A stretch of 64,000 nucleotides of DNA from Bacteroidetes bacterium UBA7674 (GCA_002483105.1 DLHG01000011.1:196026-260025); one strand, 5' to 3'. Positions 1 to 9,494 are shown, numbered from the stretch's first letter. Notes: generated by a model from the sequence alone, not told the origin. Translations and numbers: made by a program.

Positions 1-167
1 GTACCCAGTTTGGCGGCAAACTGTTGTTGCCGCTTAGGGAAGATGCCCTGTATGGTAATACCCAAAAAGCGTTTCGGCTCTTTTGGGTGAAACAACATTT
101 TTATGGCTATCCAGTTAGTGAACCAACCAATAAATGCAGATATAAATGGGATGAGATATAATATCAT
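1..167 (-). CDS. DUF445 family membrane protein, N-terminal fragment
   Basis: Only the first 55 codons are in the window; the gene runs off the left edge. The visible protein begins MILYLIPFISAFIGWFTNWI and continues AIKMLFHP, the hydrophobic start and GWFTNWIAIKMLF signature of DUF445 (YheB/YjiN-like) membrane proteins of unknown function. An AGGAG stretch lies about 10 bases before the ATG at 165-167, a rare clear ribosome-binding site here. It follows the fused oxidoreductase gene upstream on the same strand with 16 bases between, so the two may be co-transcribed. Confidence 0.8.
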   Translation of the reverse strand, partial: MILYLIPFISAFIGWFTNWIAIKMLFHPKEPKRFLGITIQGIFPKRQQQFAAKLG

Positions 168-183
168 TGAAATGCTCCTGTAG

Positions 184-2301
184 TTATAGTTCTATCCATG
201 CCTTGGTCTTAAGGCTGTCTATTGCGGCAATGCTTGCGCGTGATGTGTTGATGAGTTCTTCTATGGGTATCAGTGCGCTGCCGCCTGTCTTTATTTTTTC
301 CATCAGCAATTTGAACTGCGCGTTATGTCCCTTATCCTGGCTGGCCGACTCAGAAGAGAAATTGTTGAATCCAAAGCCTTTCAGCTTCTTCCAGTTCTCC
401 ATCACCAGGGTTCTTTCCTGGCTATAGACTTCTACACGTTCTTTCTCGTATGCTTTGCTGCCGTTGGCGAAGTAATTGATCACAGCATTGGAACCATTCT
501 CATACTGTAACAGTATCGTAGCGTTGTCTGTATTCTCTGCCGGATGAACACCCATTGCATTCATACACACTGCTTTCACCAGCGAACCGGTTAGATATGT
601 GCAGAGGTCTATAAAGTGGCAGGCTTCCCCTATTATACGCCCCCCACCTGTTTCCATATCGTGCAGCCAGTTGTTAGCAGGTATGTACCCTGCGTTTACG
701 TTGGCAACAATATTCATGGGTGCTTCTCCATTGCCCAGCAGACGTTTCATCTTCACTGCCAGCGATGCGAAACGACGATTATAACCTACGCTCAGCGTCT
801 GATTGTTTTGTTCATAAGCATCTATCACACCATCCAGCTCTTCATGCGTCAGTGCCAATGGCTTTTCTACAAACACATGTTTCTTTGCCTTCAGTGCTTC
901 TTCCACCATATGCGCATGTTGGTTGTGCCTGGTGGTGATGAATACGATGTCTATGTCACTATCCTGTAGTATGCTTTTATAATCCGTTGTGGCACCGCCT
1001 ATGCCATGTTTCTTCGCAAGCGTTACGCCCGAGAGTCCCGCTGCGCTGGCTATTGTTTTAATATCTGTATTGCAGGCTTTCAATGCAGGTAATACAATGG
1101 CTCCTGTGAAATTCCCTGAGCCTATGATGCCCGCTATACCTTTCTGCCCGTTGAAACTACGCTCACTCAACTTGATGGTATGTTCCAGCGGTGTATTGTC
1201 ATTATAACTAATGATGGTCGCAATAGAGTTGGGTTTACTCATGTTGCCATACACCTTCCGGTAATCGCTCAGGGGTATTCGTTCTGTTATCAGCGATTGT
1301 ACTTCCAGTTGTCCGCTTGCCAGTGCTTGCAGCACGGTTTCAAAATTTCGTTTCTCTGTCCAACGCACAAAGCCAATAGGGTAGTCAACACCTTTTTGTT
1401 CATACACACTATCATATCTCCCCGGCCCGTAAGAGCAGCTCACCTGGAAGCTCAGTTCTTTTTCAAAGAAGTCTGCACGGCTAATGTTCAGTCCCACTAC
1501 ACCTACCAATACTATGCGCCCGCGCTTGCGGCTCATCTGTGCTGACTGTGCTATTATATCATCGCCTTTACTTGAGGCTGTTATAATCACTGCATCTGCA
1601 CCTATCCCATTAGTGAGAGAGGTGACGAATTTTACAGTATCTGTTCCTTCACCAGGGTTCACAGTAATGATACCTTTCGCTGCTGCCAGCAATAATTTAT
1701 TGCTGTCGTAGTCTATACCTATCACACGGCAACCGTTCGCTTTCAGTAGTTGTGCGGTCAGTTGCCCTATCAGGCCCATACCTACTACCACGACTGTTTC
1801 GCCAAATGTCGGGTTCACCAATCTAATGCCTTGCAAGCCTATGGCACCTATCACGGTAAAGGCTGCTTCCTCATCACTTATCTCATCCGGTATTTTCGCC
1901 ACAAGGTTCTGTGGTATGCACACTATCTCCGCATGATTGCCATTAGAGGCTACGCGGTCACCTATTTTAAATTCAGTTACGCCTTTGCCTATCGCTATCA
2001 CTTTACCTACGTTGCAGTAGCCCAGTGGTATAGGTTGCCCCAGTTTATTGAAAACAGCGTTGATGGTTGGTTTAAGTCCGTCGGTCTTTATTTTGTTCAG
2101 CACCATTTTCACCCTGTCGGGTTGCTGACGTGCTTTGTTTATCCATCCTGCTTTGCCAAACTCTACCAGCATACGTTCCGTTCCCAGCGATAACAAGCTA
2201 CGACTGGTGCGTATCAGCACGGCGCCGTTCCTTACCATTGGGGCAGGTACGTCTTCAAGTATGGTATCTCCGTTTTTTAGGTCCTGGATGATCTGTTTCA
2301 T
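184..2301 (-). CDS. bi-domain oxidoreductase: zinc-type alcohol dehydrogenase fused to Gfo/Idh/MocA dehydrogenase
   Basis: The 705-residue protein joins two dehydrogenases. Residues 1-370 are an MDR/zinc-alcohol-dehydrogenase-like unit (GERMLVEF-type start written LGTERMLVEF, nucleotide site VVVGMGLIGQLTAQLL near 172). Residues 385-705 are a Gfo/Idh/MocA unit with a second Rossmann site (GIAGIIGSGNFTGAIVLPAL), HVFVEKPLALT and a GGGRIIGEACHFIDL motif carrying the usual catalytic histidine. Such fusions are known from surface-polysaccharide loci, where they are thought to act on nucleotide sugars, but the substrate cannot be read from sequence. It sits 61 bases downstream of another Gfo/Idh/MocA gene and beside four glycosyltransferases, consistent with sugar modification for a surface glycan. 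Confidence 0.88.
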   Translation of the reverse strand: MKQIIQDLKNGDTILEDVPAPMVRNGAVLIRTSRSLLSLGTERMLVEFGKAGWINKARQQPDRVKMVLNKIKTDGLKPTINAVFNKLGQPIPLGYCNVGKVIAIGKGVTEFKIGDRVASNGNHAEIVCIPQNLVAKIPDEISDEEAAFTVIGAIGLQGIRLVNPTFGETVVVVGMGLIGQLTAQLLKANGCRVIGIDYDSNKLLLAAAKGIITVNPGEGTDTVKFVTSLTNGIGADAVIITASSKGDDIIAQSAQMSRKRGRIVLVGVVGLNISRADFFEKELSFQVSCSYGPGRYDSVYEQKGVDYPIGFVRWTEKRNFETVLQALASGQLEVQSLITERIPLSDYRKVYGNMSKPNSIATIISYNDNTPLEHTIKLSERSFNGQKGIAGIIGSGNFTGAIVLPALKACNTDIKTIASAAGLSGVTLAKKHGIGGATTDYKSILQDSDIDIVFITTRHNQHAHMVEEALKAKKHVFVEKPLALTHEELDGVIDAYEQNNQTLSVGYNRRFASLAVKMKRLLGNGEAPMNIVANVNAGYIPANNWLHDMETGGGRIIGEACHFIDLCTYLTGSLVKAVCMNAMGVHPAENTDNATILLQYENGSNAVINYFANGSKAYEKERVEVYSQERTLVMENWKKLKGFGFNNFSSESASQDKGHNAQFKLLMEKIKTGGSALIPIEELINTSRASIAAIDSLKTKAWIEL

Positions 2302-2362
2302 AGATACTAAAACCGCAAAATGCTTTTACACAACACTTTGGATTTACATAACAATACCAATG

Positions 2363-3508
2363 TTATTGAGGGGTAAAAGTAAGCTCAAATTCAGAGATCT
2401 GCGTCTTATTCTTTACCATATCTGCTATATGCAGCATCAAGGTAGTGGAAAACTCCACTTCACTCCAGTCCCTGATCTTGTCCTGGGCTAAAAATGGTTG
2501 ATTTACAGCCGTTTGATGACCTACATCCTTATGATTATACTCTTCCAGCAGGTGTTTTTCATTCTGCCAGATAGATAGCCTCCTGAAGTCATCAATTTTA
2601 GCGATCACATTACCACATTGCAGGTTAATCGTCTCATTAATACCTTCAAATGGTTCTGTCCTCGAGGTGATATTGATACTCACCAGGTCATTGTATTCAG
2701 TAGTAAGTGTGATAATTATATTGTCATCAGGCTCGTTGATGTCTGAATAGGCTACCAGCACTTTGTATTTGGCAGGTACATGGCCTCTCCGGTGCATCAG
2801 GTGTACCATCAGGTCAAGCCAATGTCCCAGGTTTCCGCATATCCTGGAGCCTTCTTCCGGGTTCCTGTACCAATGGTCAGCGTCCAGCAGGTGTCCTGAT
2901 ATAAAGCAGTTCAGTGATAATGGCTTTTTACTATCGGCTATGTACGATACTACTTTGCGGGTAGCCTTCGCATAAGGCCTGTTGTAGCCTGCATATACTT
3001 TAGAGGTAGACTTGCTTTTCGCTTCTTTCAATTGGGCAAATTGCTCCCAGCTAATGCTTATCGGCTTCTCTATATATACGTCTATATTTTTCTTTAGTGC
3101 TTCCAGCGCGTATTGGGTATGGCTGGCGTGGTTCGACACCACATACAGTACCTTCAGGTCAGCATTGCCAATGAGGCTTTTTGCATCCTTTGCCTGTTCC
3201 TTAAAGTTGTAGAATTTGGAAAGGTTATCCTGCCTTTTGGGATCGATATCATACGAGTTCAGGAATATATTGCCATGCTCGCGATAGATAAAATAACACA
3301 CTGTGGAAAAGGAGAATTGACCGCAACCTATTACAGATACGTATCGTTTCCTGGGAAGGAAAACCCCTAGAACAAAATGCCTGAATACGGGTTTTTGTAA
3401 TCGTCCTGCAGCCTTTACTAATGCCCTTTTTAATCCATAAATTTCAGAAAAACGAAATAGTTTCTTGAGTTTTATAGCAAAAGGTTTCTTTTCTAGATCA
3501 TACCCCAT
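2363..3508 (-). CDS. Gfo/Idh/MocA family oxidoreductase
   Basis: A 381-residue protein. After about 50 basic and hydrophobic residues comes a Rossmann start (VSVIGCGQFSFSTVCYF) in place of the usual GxGxxG, then KNIDVYIEKPISISWEQF with the EKP motif that holds the catalytic lysine, and NLGHWLDLMVHL matching the C-terminal histidine region of the family. The N-terminal extension is longer than normal. It lies between a glycosyltransferase and the fused oxidoreductase on the same strand, so it probably works on a sugar precursor in the same glycan pathway. Substrate unknown. Confidence 0.8.
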   Translation of the reverse strand: MGYDLEKKPFAIKLKKLFRFSEIYGLKRALVKAAGRLQKPVFRHFVLGVFLPRKRYVSVIGCGQFSFSTVCYFIYREHGNIFLNSYDIDPKRQDNLSKFYNFKEQAKDAKSLIGNADLKVLYVVSNHASHTQYALEALKKNIDVYIEKPISISWEQFAQLKEAKSKSTSKVYAGYNRPYAKATRKVVSYIADSKKPLSLNCFISGHLLDADHWYRNPEEGSRICGNLGHWLDLMVHLMHRRGHVPAKYKVLVAYSDINEPDDNIIITLTTEYNDLVSINITSRTEPFEGINETINLQCGNVIAKIDDFRRLSIWQNEKHLLEEYNHKDVGHQTAVNQPFLAQDKIRDWSEVEFSTTLMLHIADMVKNKTQISEFELTFTPQ

Positions 3509-3551
3509 TCCGGTGGATAAGTTGTCGGTTCTAATTGGGGACTAAGTTATC

Positions 3552-4688
3552 TTAACTATTCCTATTTAGGTAATCTTTCAGCACTTTTAATAGTTTTTCG
3601 GCTCTTTCCTGTGCCGTATCAAACTTTTTTAGGATGCTTAGGCCATTTTGTATTAATGTTTTTTGTGTTTCATTGCTGTTTATCAGTTGCTCTATGGTAT
3701 CTACTATGGTATCCGGCTCAAACGGGTCGAAATACAAGGCGGCATCCCCACATATGTCATGAGCATAAGGGAGGTCTGAGGTAATGATGGGCTTGCGCAT
3801 CACCATCGCTTCGGGGTAATTAGCCGAAAAGGTCTCCGTAAATGATGGGAAGAACAACGCATCTGCTTTCTGGTAGGCATCATAGCATTGCTCAGCGGTC
3901 AGCGGTCCCAGGTTTATTAACTGCGGATTATTGACGTGCTCCGGAAACCTACTCTTGAAAATCTCCTCAGGTAGCGTCAGGTAGAAGCTGCACTTGATGT
4001 CTCTCGCTTTCAGCAGCGGTAGTATCTTATTAAAGACTTCGAGGTTTTTATGCGGATAGTCTGCGGTTATATAAATGAACCGATAAATACCGTTCTTTTC
4101 TTTCTCAGGTAGCAAACGAGCCGACTCATACAGCTCACTATAGGTATTGCTGATCACGAAGATGTCCTCTCCGGGTATATTCAGGCTTTTTTCCAGTTGC
4201 TGTTTAGAGTACTCTGTCTCTGTCCATAGCAGAGTGGCTTCATGTTTTATCCTGTTCAGGAGCAAGCACCTTCTGATGTCATAACGTATTCTTTGTGAGG
4301 TAGTTGTAAGCCATACTTCACGCAGAAAGCGAGCTTTGTTAAAAAGGTACAGTCCATTGGCAAAACCTACCAGATGTGGTGCTTTGGGCTTCCAAAGTGC
4401 CGGTCCAAAAACCGTCAATACAAAGTCCGCCTGTATGTTTTTCTCAGCTTTACTCAGTTTTCCTGCAAAAGTCAGCATATCTACGACTGAAGAGGTCGGA
4501 TTGGACGAAAAGTGGTGGAACGTAAAATTTCCGGGAAAATTAGATACACTTATCTGCTCGGAAAGTTGCGGCGAAAGAAATACATGATATTCATGCTCGG
4601 TAAACCTTTTTAGTTGTTCCAGCACCGAAGAGGTAACCTGTAAAGCTCCACCTTGCTTTAAATTGGTTGCATTAATAATAATTCTCAT
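3552..4688 (-). CDS. glycosyltransferase, GT4 / family 1 type
   Basis: A 378-residue predicted cytosolic or membrane-associated glycosyltransferase of GT-B fold. The start MRIIINATNLKQGGALQV is typical of retaining GT4 enzymes, and the C-terminal half has the donor-site region ALFFPSFTETFSANYPEAM with E-x7-E spacing, followed by RKPIITSDLPYAHDICGDAALYFDPFE. It is the first gene of the leftward cluster and divergent from a second GT4-like gene across a gap of about 115 bases. It probably adds one sugar to the surface polysaccharide made by this locus. Confidence 0.88.
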   Translation of the reverse strand: MRIIINATNLKQGGALQVTSSVLEQLKRFTEHEYHVFLSPQLSEQISVSNFPGNFTFHHFSSNPTSSVVDMLTFAGKLSKAEKNIQADFVLTVFGPALWKPKAPHLVGFANGLYLFNKARFLREVWLTTTSQRIRYDIRRCLLLNRIKHEATLLWTETEYSKQQLEKSLNIPGEDIFVISNTYSELYESARLLPEKEKNGIYRFIYITADYPHKNLEVFNKILPLLKARDIKCSFYLTLPEEIFKSRFPEHVNNPQLINLGPLTAEQCYDAYQKADALFFPSFTETFSANYPEAMVMRKPIITSDLPYAHDICGDAALYFDPFEPDTIVDTIEQLINSNETQKTLIQNGLSILKKFDTAQERAEKLLKVLKDYLNRNS

Positions 4689-4804
4689 CAGTGGCTTCGG
4701 CTGTTATCAGGCAAATATGAGTGTAAAGATAGCAAAATACTAAAGGCCAGCCTATGCTGGCATATCAGAAACTATTGGTTATTTTGCACTGTTTCCTACT
4801 GCTA

Positions 4805-5875
4805 ATGCCTGATACCGCTCCAAAGATCCTCTTTCTTGCCGCCCATGTGCAACCGTTTTTATTGGCAGGTATCAATATGCTGGTCAAAGAATATGACGCC
4901 CGGGTACTCGTGGTCTGTCGCCCCGTTTCTTCCATAGCGCCTAATCAGCTGTCGGAGAGCAAAAACCTCACTTTTCTTATTAAAGAGGATAATATTGGGG
5001 AAATAGAAAAGCGGATATTTCAGTTTGACGCGGATGTGGTCTGGGCTGCCGGATGGATGGACAAGACTTATCTTAAATGGGCAAAAAGATACAGGCAAAT
5101 GGGAAAACCGACCGTCATGGCGATGGACACTCAATGGAAAGGCCATTTCAGACAGTATGTCAACCTGGTATTGGCACCCTTCAGGCTAGGGCCTGTTTAC
5201 ACTCATGCATGGGTGCCGGGCTTTAAACAAAAGATATACGCCGAAAAGCTGGGATTTAAAAACTCACAGATACTCTCCGGGCTCCTCACGCCCGACGTGG
5301 AACTCTTTAGCCGCGCCTACCATGCTAATAATGAGGCAAAACAAAATGTGTACCCTAAAGCACTATTATATATAGGAGAGTTACAACCGCATAAATTCGG
5401 GAACCTGTTACTTGCGTTTACATCCCTTAGTGAAGAGGAACGAAATGGCTGGCAGCTGATTGTGATCGGAAAGGGGCCGCTGGAGACACATCCCGGAATG
5501 AAAAATGCCGGTATCGACTACCGTGGGTTCTTGCAGCAGACGGAACTCGTAAGGGTTTTTGAGGAAGCAGGTGTGTTCTGTCTTACCTCCAGCAACGAGG
5601 CCTGGGGAACCGTGATACAGGAAGCCGCGGCAGCGGGAATGCCGCTACTGATCTCGAAGCAATGCGGGGCGCATTATTCAATGTTGAAGGATGGTCACAA
5701 TGGTATGCTATGCGATGGTGAAAGTGTAACTGATATAAAAGATAAAATAAAGAAAATGACCGCTCTCCCGGTATCCGGATTATTGACGATGGGTGAAAGA
5801 AGTCATGAATTGGGAATTGCTACCAACCCTCAAATGTGGGCTGCTACTTTAATGAGTGTGATCAAAAATAATTAA
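4805..5875 (+). CDS. glycosyltransferase, GT4-like
   Basis: The protein starting at the ATG at 4805 has 356 residues (MPDTAPKILFLAAHVQPFLL). A longer frame opens at 4754 but adds a hydrophobic stretch unlike family starts, so I prefer 4805. The C-terminal half carries GT-B donor-site features: LLYIGELQPHKFGNLL, VIGKGPLE and VFCLTSSNEAWGTVIQEAAAAGMPLLIS with the E-x7-E type motif. The stop codon overlaps the next start as TAATG, so translation with the following GT2 gene is coupled. Probable role: one glycosyl transfer in surface glycan assembly. Confidence 0.85.
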   Translation: MPDTAPKILFLAAHVQPFLLAGINMLVKEYDARVLVVCRPVSSIAPNQLSESKNLTFLIKEDNIGEIEKRIFQFDADVVWAAGWMDKTYLKWAKRYRQMGKPTVMAMDTQWKGHFRQYVNLVLAPFRLGPVYTHAWVPGFKQKIYAEKLGFKNSQILSGLLTPDVELFSRAYHANNEAKQNVYPKALLYIGELQPHKFGNLLLAFTSLSEEERNGWQLIVIGKGPLETHPGMKNAGIDYRGFLQQTELVRVFEEAGVFCLTSSNEAWGTVIQEAAAAGMPLLISKQCGAHYSMLKDGHNGMLCDGESVTDIKDKIKKMTALPVSGLLTMGERSHELGIATNPQMWAATLMSVIKNN

Positions 5876-6777
5876 TGCCATTTTTTAGTATCATCATTCC
5901 AACTTACAACCGTGCAGGGGACTTGAAAAGTTCCCTCGAGAGTGTATTGCAACAATCGTTCACCGACTTTGAGGTGGTAATTGTTGATGATGGTTCTACT
6001 GATGATACATCGGCTGTTGTAAGGTCGTTCACCGATACACGTGTTAAATACATCTATCAACAGAATAGTGAAAGAAGCGCCGCACGGAACAACGGCATAC
6101 GCAATGCTTCGGGAAAGTACATCTGCTTCCTCGATAGTGATGACCAATATCTACCCGAACATTTAGCTATAATTAAAGCAGCTATAGAGGAACAGAAGTT
6201 ACCTGTGGCGATGTTCAAGACAAGGGTTCAGATAATTAATACCGAATCCGGCTCTGTTGCTTTGCCTGTTATTAGCTCAAAAGGTGATGGGGTAAAGTAC
6301 ATTTGGTATAATGGCTGCCAGTTAAATTCTGTTTGTGTCCACCGGGATATCGCGGTGCAGGTTTCATTTCCTGAACAGTTTTTCTGGTTCGAGGATAATC
6401 ATTGGGCGCTAAGGGTGGCCTTGCGCTATCCCATGCATCTTATCGATCGGTACACTTGCACTTACAATGTAAGGGGCACTATCGATCTGTTGCATAAAGA
6501 CTACAGGAAGTATGAGGATAATTGTGTGGCCTGCATGCGCGATCTGGAAGGGCAAAATGGTGATGAGATAAAACGATGCCTTGGTAGCAACTGTTTTAAC
6601 GAAAAGGTCGCTGAATTGTACCTGGGATTTTTAGTTGCAGGTGGCATTGCCACAAAACAACTAAAGCTCGCGAAAAAATATCTATTCAAGGCGATGCGTA
6701 TTTGCGTCACACCAAAGCTCATGGCCAAATATGTCTACTATTCTCTGAAACTTATAAAAGCATCTTTCTCTAAATAG
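5875..6777 (+). CDS. glycosyltransferase family 2
   Basis: A 300-residue inverting GT-A enzyme. It begins MPFFSIIIPTYNRAGDLKSS, followed by VVIVDDGSTDDT for nucleotide-sugar binding and YICFLDSDDQYLPEHL with the DxD-like metal motif. The C-terminus has no obvious membrane span. It overlaps the upstream glycosyltransferase by one base and is followed one base later by another GT2 gene, so three genes form a tight rightward operon. Acceptor and donor cannot be predicted. Confidence 0.92.
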   Translation: MPFFSIIIPTYNRAGDLKSSLESVLQQSFTDFEVVIVDDGSTDDTSAVVRSFTDTRVKYIYQQNSERSAARNNGIRNASGKYICFLDSDDQYLPEHLAIIKAAIEEQKLPVAMFKTRVQIINTESGSVALPVISSKGDGVKYIWYNGCQLNSVCVHRDIAVQVSFPEQFFWFEDNHWALRVALRYPMHLIDRYTCTYNVRGTIDLLHKDYRKYEDNCVACMRDLEGQNGDEIKRCLGSNCFNEKVAELYLGFLVAGGIATKQLKLAKKYLFKAMRICVTPKLMAKYVYYSLKLIKASFSK

Positions 6778-6778
6778 T

Positions 6779-7771
6779 ATGGGGATCAGCGTCGTTATAT
6801 GTTGTTATAACAGTAGCCAAAGGTTACCTGAAACTCTGCGCCATCTTGCCAACCAACAAGTGCAGGATATAGAGTGGGAGATAGTGCTGGTAGATAATGC
6901 CTCAACTGACGATACAGCTTCTGTAGCTGAAAAAATTTGGCAAGGCAATAAGAATGTAGCCCCGTTAAAAATAGTTTCAGAGACAACGCCGGGTTTAAGC
7001 TATGCGCGTGATGCAGGAATAAAGAATGCAGCTTATGATATCATCATTTTCTGCGACGACGATAATTGGTTGTCACCTCAATATGTGCAGACAGGCCACG
7101 ACATAATGAGCAGCGATGCTACTATCGGTATTTGTGGAGCTGTAGGCGAAGCAGCTTTTGAACAAGCGCAGCCTGATTGGTTTGAAAAATATAAATTAGT
7201 TTTTGCCTGTGGCGAACAGGCGGCTTATGAAGGACCGTTGGGTATAGATGTAATGGCAGTATATGGTGCCGGCATGATTGTCCGCCGCAGTATATATGAT
7301 ACACTCAGGGAGCAAAACTATACATTTATACTAACCGGCAGGAAAGGCAATAAGGTCATTGCCGGCGAAGATTATGAATTGGCCATACTTTCAAGGGCAC
7401 TAGGATATAAGCTATACTATTCAAAATCGCTTACATTCAAACACTATATGCCGGCTGGCAGAATGCAATGGAAATATCTTGTGAGAACGGTCCACGGTTC
7501 TGCCCTTGGCAGCGCTGTGCTCTTTATCTATGCCGATAAGCTAAGGTATTTGCTTACGGGCAACAGTAAGTATAAAGTAAGTTGGATAAAAGATATAGCT
7601 AAGGCTGTCTATGGTGCATTTCTCATTAAGATAGACCGCCCGCGCGACCTGCAAATAGTATGGGCAAGACTAAGCGGATCTGTTTATTCTGTATTCACTA
7701 ATATCTCGAACTATCCTGAATACGGGCAAAAAATAAAACGCCTTTATGAGTTGAAGCATAAAGGCGTGTAA
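6779..7771 (+). CDS. glycosyltransferase family 2
   Basis: A 330-residue GT-A enzyme: MGISVVICCYNSSQRLPETL at the start, EIVLVDNASTDDT, then IIIFCDDDNWLSPQYV with the acidic metal-binding motif, and ITGRKGNKVIAGEDYEL-like region (ED acid pair) midway. It closes the rightward operon. The last codons contain a perfect 10-bp inverted repeat (7739-7748 and 7757-7766, CGCCTTTATG/CATAAAGGCG) that could help end transcription against the convergent lipoprotein gene. Confidence 0.92.
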   Translation: MGISVVICCYNSSQRLPETLRHLANQQVQDIEWEIVLVDNASTDDTASVAEKIWQGNKNVAPLKIVSETTPGLSYARDAGIKNAAYDIIIFCDDDNWLSPQYVQTGHDIMSSDATIGICGAVGEAAFEQAQPDWFEKYKLVFACGEQAAYEGPLGIDVMAVYGAGMIVRRSIYDTLREQNYTFILTGRKGNKVIAGEDYELAILSRALGYKLYYSKSLTFKHYMPAGRMQWKYLVRTVHGSALGSAVLFIYADKLRYLLTGNSKYKVSWIKDIAKAVYGAFLIKIDRPRDLQIVWARLSGSVYSVFTNISNYPEYGQKIKRLYELKHKGV

Positions 7772-7790
7772 ATATGTTGTAGTAGGACTG

Positions 7791-8486
7791 CTATAGCAAT
7801 GTGATCATCCTGCTCGTTCTCAGTATTATTTCCATTCTGCCCGACGAGTTAGTGTCAGCTTGATGAAGTGGTAATGTCCTCAATAGTTCCAGGCTCACCT
7901 TTATATCTCCCGGTGTCAGGTTGGTCAGGTCACCTGAACCATACTGCCATACGCCCGCGATCAGTTCTTTATAAACCGGAGGGTGTACCATGTCGTTCAC
8001 TACTATGAACAGGCGCTCGTTAGTGTCCAGTGTTCTTCCATCCCAGTTAATGGTCATACCCGAATTCTGGTTGATATTGCTGGGGAAGATCGTTGGGAAA
8101 GAAAGACTATTTGTATCCGTTGTGCGGATGGTATTTAAGAATTGCCTTCCCGCATTTTTTGTGAATACATATTCTACATTCACCAGTTTATTGCTGCTGA
8201 ATGTATATTCCCTGGTGGCTGCATTGTAGCCGGCCAGTTTTTTATTAATGTTCAGAGACTCATTTTCTGTTAGAGTATGTATATATCCTGTAGCTGTATC
8301 GGTACGGAACTGTGCGGTTGCCCTGGTCGTATTAGTGTCCTTATCGTAGGTCACTGTATAGTGCTGGTAATAGACTGTGCTCTGGGTAGTAGGGTTCGGC
8401 CCTGTTTCCCTCCTGCAGCTATTAAGCGAAAATAAGATAGGCAACGCTATGGCAGCCTTTAGTAAATATGTTGTGAAACTTCTCAT
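7791..8486 (-). CDS. hypothetical lipoprotein
   Basis: Starting at the ATG at 8486 the product is 231 residues with a lipoprotein signal (MRSFTTYLLKAAIALPILFS then LNSC, cysteine near residue 24). The frame extends upstream to 8567 but those residues are basic and do not belong to a signal peptide. The rest is a Thr/Asn-rich, probably beta-rich periplasmic protein with motifs such as NWDGRTLDTNERLFIVVND. I do not recognise a family. It is convergent with the GT2 gene 20 bases away. Confidence 0.75.
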   Translation of the reverse strand: MRSFTTYLLKAAIALPILFSLNSCRRETGPNPTTQSTVYYQHYTVTYDKDTNTTRATAQFRTDTATGYIHTLTENESLNINKKLAGYNAATREYTFSSNKLVNVEYVFTKNAGRQFLNTIRTTDTNSLSFPTIFPSNINQNSGMTINWDGRTLDTNERLFIVVNDMVHPPVYKELIAGVWQYGSGDLTNLTPGDIKVSLELLRTLPLHQADTNSSGRMEIILRTSRMITLL

Positions 8487-8641
8487 GCTTTGTTGTTTGA
8501 TCACATCCCGACCTGCGGTTGGGACAAAAATTCCCTGTAAAATAGGAAGTCTGGCTCTATTTTGCAATAGCCCTACTGTCTTCTAAGGCTCAAATATTAA
8601 GCCAAATCGCTTTTCAAGCCCCTTTTGTCTCCTAAATATGC

Positions 8642-9148
8642 TTACACCGGCAACTCCCAGTCCCCGTTCAGCTTCATTACCTTCTCTATCACGTCCCTCG
8701 CGCAGCCTTCTCCACCTTTCTGAGGCGATATGTATTTAGAAATACTCTTTATCTCCGGTACAGCATCCGCAGGACAGCAGGGTAGTCCGCAAAGTTGCAT
8801 TACTGCATAGTCAGGAATGTCATCGCCCATATACAGCACGCTTTCATATTGCGTCTGGTATTTAAGGACGATCTCGTTCAGTATTAATTTCTTGTCCTCT
8901 ATGCCTATATGTACATCTATCGCTCCCAGTTTTTGCAATCTCAGCCGCACACCTTCCGATTTAGCGCCGGAGATCACCCATACTTTATAACCCTTTTTAA
9001 TAGCCAATTGTATAGCATAGCCATCTTTAATGTTCATGCTGCGCAGTAGCTGGCCATCTTCTGTTGCCAGTAGCTGTCCGTTGGTCAGCACTCCGTCTAC
9101 ATCAAAGACGAAAGTGCGTATTGGGGCAAAAAGTTCCAGGATATTCAT
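8642..9148 (-). CDS. kdsC: KdsC-type HAD phosphatase (3-deoxy-D-manno-octulosonate 8-phosphate phosphatase)
   Basis: 168 residues, the normal length of KdsC. The HAD motif I is FDVDGVLTNG (nucleophile and acid Asp), motif II is VISGAKSEGVRLR, and motif III/IV is LYMGDDIPDYAVM followed by GLPCCPADAVPEIK, all characteristic of the tetrameric capless HAD group that dephosphorylates KDO-8-P or a related sialic-acid phosphate. It works in lipopolysaccharide inner-core synthesis in the cytosol. Its start is two bases after the iscX stop, so it is probably in one operon with iscX and ferredoxin. Confidence 0.88.
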   Translation of the reverse strand: MNILELFAPIRTFVFDVDGVLTNGQLLATEDGQLLRSMNIKDGYAIQLAIKKGYKVWVISGAKSEGVRLRLQKLGAIDVHIGIEDKKLILNEIVLKYQTQYESVLYMGDDIPDYAVMQLCGLPCCPADAVPEIKSISKYISPQKGGEGCARDVIEKVMKLNGDWELPV

Positions 9149-9150
9149 TG

Positions 9151-9390
9151 CTATTTTTGGTTATCGCGCCATTCATATACCCAGCTACTCTGTATCATTT
9201 CCAGGTGGCCTTCGTTGCTTTGTTCGCGTGTGCCTTCAAAGTTTGGTATCTCCAGCACCCAGTTCAGCAACTCGGTAAAGCGGATACGGTATATCTGGCT
9301 TTCACCAAACTCATCCCCGAATCGCTCATACAGCTTCATTGCTATATCCTCATAGTCACTCCATTTTATCGGCGGCTCGTAATGGCTCAT
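9151..9390 (-). CDS. iscX: IscX family Fe-S assembly adaptor
   Basis: 79 residues, the size of IscX/YfhJ. The sequence has the family pattern IKWSDYEDIAMKLYERFGDE, then a TELLNWVLEIPNFE segment and ends EGHLEMIQSSWVYEWRD. IscX binds the cysteine desulfurase IscS and iron and modulates Fe-S cluster assembly. It lies between the ferredoxin gene upstream and kdsC downstream on the same strand, matching the fdx-iscX order of isc operons, although no iscSUA genes are in this window. Confidence 0.9.
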   Translation of the reverse strand: MSHYEPPIKWSDYEDIAMKLYERFGDEFGESQIYRIRFTELLNWVLEIPNFEGTREQSNEGHLEMIQSSWVYEWRDNQK

Positions 9391-9494
9391 ATTATCAGTT
9401 GACAGTTTTAAGTCGGCAGTTTGCAGTGCCTGTTTTTTTAGTCGTATAAATATAGTTCCCGCCTTTAGGGGGCGGAGGGGGGCTCTAAAGGCGG

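Noticed and set aside
5872..6147. Minus-strand frame over the GT2 gene
   Set aside because: Antisense shadow of a clear glycosyltransferase coding frame.
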